A stretch of DNA of 64,000 bases from Tyto alba. Taxonomy: Eukaryota > Chordata > Aves > Strigiformes > Tytonidae. Positions 13,012 to 22,700 of the stretch are shown piece by piece. A program made the translations under genes and the position numbers. Below the pieces are notes generated by a model, which was not told the origin of the DNA, did no database searches, and saw nothing but the letters and a program-made list of their open reading frames with translations. Location: the NCBI RefSeq assembly GCF_018691265.1, contig NW_024881283.1:4871731-4935730 (forward strand), given 5' to 3'. The number at the start of each line of letters is the position of its first letter. The first letter of the stretch is position 1.

Positions 13012-13110
13012 GCGTGCGCGCACGTGCATGCACGCAGACCTGCCCGTGCACACACGCGTGTGCAGACACACATGCACATGCCTGCACACGCCTGCACACG
13101 TGCTCAGGGC
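13012..13110. repeat. alternating purine-pyrimidine (CA/CG/TG) tract
   Basis: Positions 13012-13036 alternate purine and pyrimidine without a break for 25 nt, and further CACACG, GTGTGC and CATGCACATG blocks follow to about 13110. This is the classic base pattern for Z-DNA formation, in intron 6 about 420 bp before the terminal exon. Confidence 0.8.
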
Positions 13111-13534
13111 GCAGCCAGGCCCCCAGACCCCACCAGCTGTTGCTGGGAGGCCACTGCCCACGGGGAGGGCTGGCAGCACGCTGGGGGGACGGGCAGCGTG
13201 TGCCCCCGCCGTGGGCAAGGGTCCTGGGCCCCTCCATGTCCCCTCTGTGCCGCAAGCAGCTGGGGACAGGTGGGCAGGACCCCCGATGTCACCGCGGGGG
13301 GGGACATCAACCCATTGGGGCTTGGTCCCAGTTGCTCTCTTACATTCCAGGGGGGTGAAACGAGGGCGGTGGCCATGTGAGAGCCACCTGGGGTCCCCCC
13401 CAGCGGGTCCCTGTCCCCTGGGATGGGCAGTTGGCAGCTGCCCGTGGCCGTGACTCCTCATCCCCGTGTGGGGACGCGGCCGTGGCACCTTCGCGGGCTC
13501 GCCCCAACCTCCCGCTCTCCTCTTCTCTCCCCAG

Positions 13535-13544
13535 ATCTGGGTAA
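13535..13544 (+). CDS. NKAIN1: NKAIN1 terminal coding segment (residues 205-207 and stop)
   Basis: The exon 6 AC joins the first base here to give ACA (Thr), then TCT (Ser), GGG (Gly) and the stop TAA at 13542-13544. This recreates the C-terminal end LQPLYTSG of vertebrate NKAIN1 and its expected 207-residue length. The acceptor CTTCTCTCCCCAG is strong, with a full polypyrimidine tract. No other AG with this coding continuation was noticed in the intron. Only ten coding bases are present, so similarity alone could not find it; phase, length and acceptor support it. Confidence 0.85.
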
Positions 13545-15390
13545 CCTCCTCCTGCCCTGGATCCGGCCCGGCGTGGGAGCCAGAGGTGACAGGACCCCCC
13601 CCTAGAGCGAACTGTCCCACACCCGATGACACGAACCCTGGCGAGGGGGGGGACACGCAACTCTGAGCCACCCCGGTCCCCTCCTGCCTCCCCACACCCT
13701 GCAAGACCCCCGAAAACGGAGCCAGGAGCTGCACATCCACCCCACCCTGGATGCCTCCGAGCCCAAACCATCCACCTACAGCAGGATTGGGGCGGGGGGG
13801 GGGGGGGGAGGCTGGATACAGGGGGACCCCCCCAAGCCATGCCACCCCCTCAGGCTCCCACACCCTCCCTAGGATGGGGACACGGGGACACACGGGGAGG
13901 TGGCATCACTCGCCGGACACTGTTTTCTTCTGTTTCTCCCAGCCTGGTTTTTCCTTGGAGCAGCGGGGCCCTTCCCAGCGTGCCGGGCAGGAGCGGGATT
14001 GGGGCAAAAACCAGCCAGTTTGGAGCAAACTGGGACAGTGGCTGGGGGATAAACACCGTGTTGGGGACAGCAGGGCACAGGGAGCAGCTTCGTCCTTCGT
14101 AGGGTTGGGACGATTTCCTGAAACACAGGGTTTGGGAGTCGGGTTGGCCCTGAAAATGGGGGTTTTGGTCCCAGCCCCCCCAGTTGGTTGAAACAGCACC
14201 GAAGGGGCTCTGTCCGGGATGCTCCCCTCACTCTGAGGAGCTGGATCTGGCCATCAGCATCTTGACTCAACCTCCCGAAATCTGGGGACGTGGGGACTGA
14301 GCACCCCAAAATCCCCCTGCAAGCCCCCCCATCCTTCCCCATTTTGGGGGGATCTTGCTCAAATTTGGCAATACTGACGCTGCTTTTGACACAGTCTCTT
14401 TCTGGCTGTTTTAATGAATCTAATGAATGTTTTAGGTTGATTTTTTTTTTTTTTTTTTTTTTAAGTATTGGGGTTTTATTTTAAAGTGCCTGAGTAGACT
14501 CTGGCTGAGCACACCCCCCCCAGTGAGCCTGTGCTGGACCCCCCCCAACATTGACATCGTGCCTTCAGCCACGCTCTTCCCACCCCGGGGCTGCCCTGGG
14601 GCCCCCGGCCCCTTGCCCAGGGCTGGGGGGGAGCAGTTTGGTGCCTCTCTGATCCCCCCCCAGCCCCTCCATCCATTCGGGGGCCCGGTGGCAAATCCAC
14701 CCATCGGGTTTGGTGGCAGAACAGGGGCGATGTTGGCACGTGGGGAATAATTATTTTGCAGGGGGTGAATGTGCAAGGTCTGTTGGGCAGCAATCACTTT
14801 GCAAAATGAAACGAGATGGGAATTAAAAACCTTGGAAGAAGCTGGAAGGAAAAAAGTAGTTTCATGAAACGTCTCAGCTCCCCCCAACCTCCTCGTTTTC
14901 CTTTCTTTCCCAGAGGTGGGATGCGGTTTCACCTGGCTCCCTGGATCTGGCCCCAAGCCCACCCTTTGTGTCTGGGAGCAGGGGAGATCACATGAATTTT
15001 GGATCCCAGACATGTTTCCTCCAGTCCGGGGGGGTTATTTGGGGATTTTTTTTGCACCCTGGAGTGATTTTTTTTTGTCCTTCCCAACAAGCAGCCGTGA
15101 AGTGCCAAGGACCGAAGCTGCCCGAGCCCAAACCCTGGGCAGGGGATGGGCTGCATCCCCCCGCCAGCCCCTCCACTGCCTCCAGCTAAGCTGCGAACTT
15201 TACAGGCAATAATTTTTCTGCCCTTTCCTCCTCTTTTTCCCAAGGAAAATAGTGGTTTTCAGGCAACGGATCCCCCCATTCCCTAAAACACATTCCTATC
15301 CCAAGCGCTGCCCAGCCCCAGGGACAGCAGCACCTCTGGGGTTTATTTTCTTCTCCAGGACCAAGGATGCTCTTGCTGACCCGCTGTGAG

Positions 15391-15469
15391 ATGGATGGGA
15401 TGGGATGGGATGGGATGGGATGGGATGGGATGGGATGGGATGGGATGGGATGGGATGGGACGGGATGGG
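15391..15469 (+). repeat. (GGGAT)n pentanucleotide microsatellite
   Basis: About 16 nearly perfect tandem copies of GGGAT, with one GGGAC unit near the right end (around 15461). The GGG runs are separated by AT, which fits the canonical G-quadruplex pattern. In the sense strand of the NKAIN1 3'UTR this would be a G-quadruplex-prone RNA. Confidence 0.95.
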
Positions 15470-15768
15470 CAGACATCTGCCTGCTCAAAACCCCTCTCAA
15501 ACCCAGCAGGAAGCAGAAGGAAGAGCTTGCCATCATTTAAAACTCATTCACAAGAGCTTCCCTCCCTCCTGAGCTCAGCAGGAGCCAGGCACTGGTGCTC
15601 CGCGACCTTTTTTTTTTCTTTTCCGTTGGCTTGTTTTTATATAAGACTGTATTTGTAACGTGAACCGAGGATTTCTTTTCTATTCTGTAACTATAAAAGT
15701 TGAAGGAAAGTTTCACCCGATGGCTGTTCTGGTTTTGGGGTATTTCCCTTCCTTGTGCAGTTGAATTG

Positions 15769-15774
15769 ATTAAA
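15769..15774 (+). terminator. NKAIN1: candidate ATTAAA polyadenylation signal for NKAIN1
   Basis: ATTAAA is the commonest non-canonical poly(A) signal. It follows an AT-rich UTR-like stretch and is followed within 10-20 nt by GTGGTGGGGTTTTGATTTTG, a good GT-rich downstream element. It competes with the AATAAA at 16198. Confidence 0.45.
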
Positions 15775-16197
15775 AAGTGGTGGGGTTTTGATTTTGCTTC
15801 CCCCCTCTTTAATGCTCCCAGCTCCCTCCCATGGGCTCTGCAGCACCCAGCTTTCTGCTGCCTTATAGCCCAGCACTTCTTTTTAACGATGCCCTGGCAA
15901 GATTCTGCCTCCCTCCTTGCTGCCTGCGCAAGTAGTTTCCTTCCTGGTAGTAAAATAACAGAAAAAAAGGAAAAAAAAATGAAAAAAAAGAAGCAGAAAA
16001 GCAGCATCCTCCGGGCTGGGTGTGGGTCCTACCCGCCACGTGACAGGGGATGTGTCAGTGGTCAGTGCATCCCATCCCTCTGCAGGGGGGCGGCTGGGGG
16101 GGTCTGCAGCCTCCCTCCCCCTAAAAGAAATACTACTAAATCCCCAAGAAAAATATTAAGAGCACTCCCAGGGTGTTTTTTCAGGTTGAACTCCTGA

Positions 16198-16203
16198 AAT
16201 AAA
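16198..16203 (+). terminator. NKAIN1: candidate AATAAA polyadenylation signal for NKAIN1
   Basis: This is the first canonical AATAAA noted downstream of the stop codon, about 2.65 kb after it. The downstream region is only weakly GT-rich. It may serve a longer isoform. Confidence 0.4.
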
Positions 16204-16220
16204 ACTTTCCAGCCCTGCCA

Positions 16221-17445
16221 GGGGCAAGGGTAAGAATTCCCCAGTGGGAGATGCCAGGTCACGGACACATCCCCTTGGGGAAAGTTTCCTTTTCTCCCTA
16301 AATATTCACATTTTCCATCACTAAAGCAGTATTTTTAATTTCATTCAATGCCACCCCTTCAGGGTGCCACGTGCTTCACATGTGGTTTCATTTGAAGTAT
16401 CCAAGACCATTTCACTTGCTCTACTTTTAATTGATTTCAAAGGAGAGGTGGTCACCTTCTGCTCCCATCCTCTGCCTTGGGTTTTTCTCCACTTTGCTGC
16501 CTTTTCTAGCTACAGGGGAGAAGGAAGGGGGTGATGACATTGAATTAAATCTTTGTTTTTAAATCAAAATGGAAATGTGGTGAGGCTGGGGCAGCAAATA
16601 CTGTGTCTTCAGTGACAGCTCCTTCTCCCCTGGGCTGATCTTCCTGTGGTGCTTCTGCTCAGCAACCCCCTGCCATGGCATTTTGTCACTGGCTTTTGGG
16701 GGACACAGTGATTGTTCCCAAATTTCTCTCCCTGAGGGAAGTGAACCTTCATTCTCATAAGGATCCTCCTGTCCCCAGCCAGGAGCTGGCGTGGGGAGAG
16801 GCTGGAGCATGGCAATGCCACCCCCAGTAGCCCTGGGTGCCCCTGGACTGGAGTCGGTGGCCCTGAGTAGATGTCACCAGGTCACCCACAGGTCCTGCTA
16901 GCTCAGCTCTTCTTCAGGATCCCATCCCCACGGTCCTGTCTTTAATAGAAAAGACTAAAAGCAGGTTTCCAGGCCTAAAATCCATGGATTTTAGGGGGGT
17001 TGTCCAGGGTTGGAGGAGCCACAGGTTTTGCCCTGGCCCTGGGGACAGGGGCAGGCAAGTGTTGCCCCAGAGCAGTGGGTGCAGGGATGAAGGCGGCCCC
17101 CACTGGGGCACAGGGGTTTCCGTGGGTGTGGGGGGAGATGAGTAACCCCCAACCCTGAGCAAGTCCCCAGGAAAGGGACCCCAAGGACCCCCCCATGGGG
17201 GTGCACCTGCTGAGGAGGGTGAGGGCAGCACTGCCACCGCCTCTGTGGGTGATGAAGAGTGTTTGGGTGAAGCCTGATCAAATAAGAGCTATCTCCCACC
17301 TTGTGGGTATCAAGGAAGGGGAGAGGATTTTTGAGGGGGGCATGAGCAGGGATGGAGGCCTGTTTCTATGACAACAGTGAGACTAGTCGGACCTTGTGGC
17401 CATGGACAAGGGAAGAAGAGGGTCAGCATCCTCACAGTCCCGATG
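16221..17445. other. intergenic, no gene recognised
   Basis: Between the likely NKAIN1 3' end and the minisatellite. A moderately AT-rich, unique stretch lies at about 16295-16445 (TCACTAAAGCAGTATTTTTAA, CTTCACATGTGGTTTCATTTG). The rest is GC-rich. No exon, RNA gene or interspersed repeat is recognised. Confidence 0.7.
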
Positions 17446-18332
17446 GAGCATCTCACGGCTGCGCTGCTGGAGCATCTCATAGACACGCTGCCAGAGCATT
17501 TGTGGCCATGTTGCCGGAGCATCCCACGGACACACTGCTGGAGCATCCCACAGACACGCTGCCAGAGCATCCCACGGACACGCTGCTGGGCCATCCCACG
17601 GACACGCTGCCAGAGCATCCCACAGACACGCTGCCGGGCCATCCCATGGACACACTGCCAGAGCATCCCACGGACACACTGCCGGGCCATCCCACGGACA
17701 CGCTGCCGGAGCATCCCACGGACACACTGCTGGAGCATCCCACGGACACACTGCCGGAGCATCCCACGGACACGCTGCCAGAGCATCCCACGGACACACT
17801 GCCGGGCCATCCCATGGACACACTGCCAGAGCATCCCACGGACACACTGCCGGGCCATCCCATGGACACACTGCCGGAGCATCCCACAGACACGCTGCCG
17901 GAGCATCCCACGGACACATTGCCGGGCCATCCCATGGACACACTGCCAGAGCATCCCACAGCTGCACTGCCAGAGCATCCCACGGACACACTGCTGGGCC
18001 ATCCCACAGACACGCTGCCAGAGCATCCCATGGACACGCTGCCAGAGCATCCCATGGACATGCTCCCGGAGCATCCCACGGACACACTGCCAGAGCATCC
18101 CACAGACACACTGCCGGGCCATCCCACGGACACACTGCCAGAGCATCCCATGGACATGCTGCCGGGCCATCCCACGGACACACTGCTGGAGCATCCCACA
18201 GACACGCTGCCGGGCCATCCCACGGACACACTGCCGGAGCATCCCACAGCTGTACTGCCAGAGCACGTCACAGCTGCAGTGCTGGAGCATCCCACGGCCA
18301 CGCTGATGGAGCATCCAGGGCTGGGCTGTCGG
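17446..18332 (+). repeat. 24-bp minisatellite, about 36 units
   Basis: Units of the type CACGGACACGCTGCCGGAGC then ATCC repeat. From 17517 to 18308 there are 33 units of exactly 24 bp, preceded by three degenerate units with one 23-bp step. Two subtypes alternate irregularly, differing at an AG versus GC dinucleotide (GGAGCATCC or GGGCCATCC). Most other differences fall at three CpG positions as CG, CA or TG. Because 24 is divisible by three, five of the six frames stay open for hundreds of codons; one translates as repeated PTDTLPEH. No frame shows coding bias, start context or homology. Confidence 0.95.
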
Positions 18333-19454
18333 CACACCCGCAGCTGTGCTGTCGGAGGAGGCAGCCAGGGAGGGAGGAGGAAGCCTGTTTGCCTGCCCAC
18401 ACCCATCGATCTACCTCTTGCAAAACAACCTCCTGCTGCCCAGCCCCGTCCCAGCTCCAGCAGCCTGCCCGGGCATGCCAGGAAACCCTCTGAGTGTAAC
18501 ACTGATCCAGCCTTCGGCCTCATCATGCCCCATGTTCTGCCTCCCGTTCCTTGGAGGGGGCTGGTAAGGAGAGGTGAGCACCAAACTGGAGGGTTCTTAA
18601 AGTGTTTTTCAATTAAAATCTTGATTTTTGGGAGGTATCTTCCAGTTTATTGCACAATGCTTGCGGTCATAAAATATGTTGTCCTTTATCTGGCATGGAT
18701 TGGGTCCCTTTGGAGGTGGCTGCCGCAGTGAAAGGTGGTTGTGGGGCTGGGAGACATCACCCAGGAGAGGGAAATAAAACCCCATTGTGTGCACGTGCTG
18801 GCTGGATAATGATTACAATGGGAATTAATTCAGAAACAGGTCCGGAATATGCGTCAGGGATTTTTTATGTGGGTGCTGCCATGGCACAGCTGGTGAGCTG
18901 CCTCCCAGCAGGGATCTGAGCACACTGGGAAAGTGGCACTGGTGAGACCGGGAAATATGGGGGATGGCTCCAAGAGCCTTGACGGGAGGGATTTTAGGGT
19001 TGTTACTAACCTGACCCTAAGTCAGAGCAGGGCAACGGCTTTCTGCAGCCCTGGGCTCCCGTCAGTGCTGGCCTGAGGTTATTTCCAGCAGCCCCTCCGT
19101 AAGCCATGGCCACCATCGCCCGCGCGTGGCCACCATGAGGGAGATGCCTCCCGGCTCCAAAACATCCCTGCAGCACCAAAAAAAACCAAAAAAAAAAAAT
19201 AATAATAAAAAAAATACTTAGGAAGCTGCTTTAAAAGCAAAAACTCCACACTCTGACTGGGGGCAGGGCCTTGTTTCTGGGCATCCCCGGGCGGGGCGCG
19301 GCATGCGGGTGCTCTCGGGTGCTGCTGAAGCCACCGCACGCACCGGGGGCGGCTGACAGGGCTCAGCACCGCGCCGAAGCGTGGCCCCGCCAGGAATCCT
19401 TCCCCCGGCTCCACTGGGAAAAAGGTGATGGGTTTTGCTGGTCTGGACCAGGGT
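18333..19454. other. intergenic, possible regulatory island
   Basis: No gene is recognised. A unique AT-rich island at about 18600-18875 includes TCAATTAAAATCTTG, GGTCATAAAATATGTTG, GATAATGATTACAATGGG and GGGAATTAATTCAG, and an AATAAA with a GT-rich downstream stretch at about 18772. The last part (19170-19215) is an A-rich run (AATAATAATAAAAAAAATAC). Confidence 0.55.
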
Positions 19455-19790
19455 CATATATTTAAAGTTTAAATATTTATTTACTTAGCTAGCTATTTTA
19501 ATATAGCATTTATTTACTTCTAAAACCTGTATATTTATTTATTTATAAGTAAATATATTAACTTCTTTATTTATTCATAGTCAATAAAAATAGTTTAGTC
19601 ATCGTAAGTAAATATATTAACTTATAGTAAATAAAAAGATTTATTATAAGGAAATATATTAACTTATTTATTTATTGTAAATGAAAACAATTTATTATAA
19701 GCAATATATTAACTTCTTTATTTATAAGTAAATAAAATGAATAAATAAGTTTAAAAAGTAAATCAATAAATAAAAGATAAAGTATCAATC
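19455..19790. repeat. AT-rich imperfect repeat patch
   Basis: About 335 bp of almost pure A/T inside GC-rich intergenic DNA. The core AAATATATTAACTT recurs at 19551, 19610 and 19652, with a one-base variant at 19702. The cores are embedded in TTTATTTATT and TAAGTAAAT words. Spacings are irregular (59, 42 and 50 bp), so this is a degenerate AT-minisatellite. It could be a matrix attachment-type sequence. Confidence 0.8.
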
Positions 19791-22700
19791 TACATCTGTA
19801 GATAAAGGATAAAACTCTATTGGGGGGGTCTCAGGAGTTACAACAAGACAGATTTGACAGATTTTAATATCTTCTAACAAAGGAGCTTTTTTAAGCCAAA
19901 GTGCTAGCCTGCTAAAGCCAGTTTTAGAAGCTTTTCCCAACCTGAGTGCTGGGAAAACATGTTCAGTGGTGAATTTGTGTCGTTTGCTCAGTGCTTGTGG
20001 CCAGCAAGATGTCCCAGGAGGACAGGAGGGCTGAGATTTGCTTCGCAGATAATAAATGGTATGGATTTAGGGCTGGAAATTCAGAGGATGGTCCACGTGT
20101 CTCCGCCAAGGCAAAGCCAGCAGCATCCCAGCCCTCTCCATAGAGAGGCAGAGAGGAAGAATTCGGGAGATAGAGGAAAACTGACCATCTGCTTCCCAAC
20201 ATGTCCCTCCTCTGCATTTCCTTGTCGCCCCTTTTCCCATGGGCATTCCCCTCCAAACTTCTACTTGCAAATTCAGAGCTGCATTGACCAAGCGGGATCA
20301 TTTGGAAATGGCAAAACCAGCTCAGGACCAGCTGCCGAAACCCAAAGTGTGATTTTCCTGGGGGTGTCACAGCTCCTTTTCCTTGCAATCCGAGCAGCAT
20401 CCCCGCGCACCCGAGCTGCATCCCACCAGCGGTGCCGGCACCGCCGGGTGGCTCCCGGCAAACCCAGCCTGCCACAGTGCTTATCGCTGCCATTCGCCAG
20501 CTGAACCCGGGTGCCACGCACCCACCCCGGGGTGCTCGGGCAAGGCTGGGGGCTGGCACGGACCCGTCAGAGGAGATGAAGGCGGTCGATAACCCGACCT
20601 TTAATTCCCATCCCGGTATGACTCATGAGGAGAGCGAACGGCAACGTCTTGGCTGGGAGCATCTCCGCATCTACCCCATCATTTGGGCATGTTACATTCT
20701 CAAATCACTTCTCTTGGGAAATGGATGTTAAAACACCTCCTGTCTTTCTGCCTTCCCCAGGAAAGCCTGATTCCTTTCTCCCAGTTTGCAGCTGGTGCAT
20801 CCTTCGCTCAGCAGGGAGGCTGCTCGGTGCACAGGTGGGTGCCTTTCCCCCGAGTCCCTGCAGACAGAGGGTACATCACTCCCATCACTTGAGTTTTAAA
20901 CTTATTTTCAGAGCAGCGGGGGAAATTCTTCAAAATAAAAATGGTATGAATGATCACCTGAATGGCACCAGCCATCCCCACTATGCAACGTCCCCACCCT
21001 AGTCTGAAGCCAGGACACGGGTGTAGCACCCCTAGCAGTGATGCTCTCACTGCCCCAGAAACTATCAAGGCACCTCAAATTTAAAAAGCATGTGAGTATG
21101 GGCATTGTACCACTACCCAAAGCCATGAGGGGGTTTGGGGGACTTCACCTGAACCCCTTACACCCAGGCCAAACCAGCGCCTCCTTACACCCGCTGTCCC
21201 CTGCCTGGCCACGGCTGAGATGTAATTACAGAGTCCAAGCATCTCTCGCTGCTATCATGTGAAGAAATCCTGTGTCGTCGTAAACAGGAAGGGCAGGAAG
21301 AAAAACGAGTTGATTTTCTTCCATCCCAACCCGAGCAAAGAAATGGCTGAGGAGCAACAAAGGATTAATTTACCCCGCACAGAAATGCCGGCTCCCTCCT
21401 GCAGCCGCAGGACCCTGGCGAGACACAGATGTTAACGAGTAAAAAAGCCGCTTTCACAACCTCAAACAAAGGCATAGAGACGCTTTTCAGGGACTCGAGG
21501 AGATCTGTAGATCCGGCTGCCACGGTCCTAGGTGTGCCGAGTTAAATAGGGCTGGTTCCAGGGAAATGGGAGAGGGAGTGAGGCCGGTAGAATGCAGTGG
21601 GTGAATGGGAACAATGTTTTTGTGCTTGGAAGGAAGCTCATTGCTTGCTTTTGGTGGTAAATTGATTAAGAAACATATCCCGGGCCTTATTTTCCCCCCT
21701 TTGATTCCTTAGCGGGGATGGATGGTCCTCCAGCAGTCCCTGCCAGGTGGAAGATGCAGTGGCATCCCCAAGGGACACCCTCCTCCTGGTATCACGTTAC
21801 CCAGCAGACCTGTACCACAGTATGGGTGCGAGGCCCCTGAAATCCCTGGCCCCACAGCCCTAAAAAGATGCTCTTTTCAGTGCTTCCATCCCCTCCGGTC
21901 CCAGCTGGAACGTGACACGTGGGTGGGTGTTCAACCAGATGAACATCGGATGGATGCGGCGGCTGCCTTGGTGGGAGCTCCTGGGCTTTCTCTGCCAGCC
22001 ACAGAGCATCTGCGGGCATAGGCTCAATTTTTGGCTCAGGATGCACAACACATGGCTTGTCCTGGGCAGAGACTACAGCACGTGGTGAGTTCCCTGCAGC
22101 CTGCCTTCTTGCACCGGGAGCTGGCTTCTCCTGAAAGATGCTGCACGTACGATTTATACATATATATATATATACATATATATGTGGACCACTGGCTCCA
22201 TCACTCCCCAGGAGAGCTAGTGTGTCTTTGCTGGAGAAAAGCAACATCACGCCCTGGTCCTGCAACAAAGCCAGCTCCAAATCAGCTGGCTTTTATCTCC
22301 AGAGCATCAGGAAGGGGTTGAGGATGGGATGGAGTGCACCTGGGAGCCAGTGCTGGAGCTGAAAACATGCAGGGGAAAGCCTGGGGGGCAACGAGAGTGG
22401 AGTTCGCAATGGATTTGGTGCCAGGACTCCTACCAGCAGCACACCAGTCCCAGTGCCACAGCGGGCAGGACAGGGGACACATCCAGGAGCAGGGGGAAGG
22501 TGGGAGCTGGCACGGGCAGCTGTCAGGGCAGGAAAAGCTCCATTTTGTTCCTGCAAGTGGTGTGGGTGCCAGCCCACACTGTTACACCATTCCCCAAACG
22601 TGTCTCTGTGCCCTGTTGCTATGGGACTCCCAGTGTTGTTCCTGGCACTGGTGCCTCTTGCTCCGTCTGGTTTGGATGCATCTCCAGGGCCTCCTCCACA

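Larger units (their letters stand above)
13545..15795 (+). other. NKAIN1: NKAIN1 3' untranslated region (3' end approximate)
   Basis: The region after the TAA stop is GC-rich until about 15.6 kb, then AT-rich near the inferred end. It holds a 15-nt G run (13794-13808), a long T run (14439-14462), a (GGGAT)n array (15391-15469) and an AT-rich segment (15605-15715) with TTATATAAGACTGTATTTG. The interval ends after the ATTAAA at 15769, which is followed by a GT-rich stretch. If the AATAAA at 16198 is used, the UTR would be about 400 nt longer. Lack of transcript data makes the end uncertain. Confidence 0.6.

Noticed and set aside
17310..18731. Long open frames on both strands (up to 459 codons) across the 24-bp array
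   Set aside because: Five frames are open at once because the unit length is a multiple of three and the unit lacks stops. Variation follows CpG decay, not codon position, and no homology or splice context supports coding.
18772..18777. AATAAA with a GT-rich downstream region as the NKAIN1 3' end
   Set aside because: It lies beyond the minisatellite and more than 5 kb after the stop codon, while closer signals exist. It could serve an unknown transcript, but nothing else supports one.
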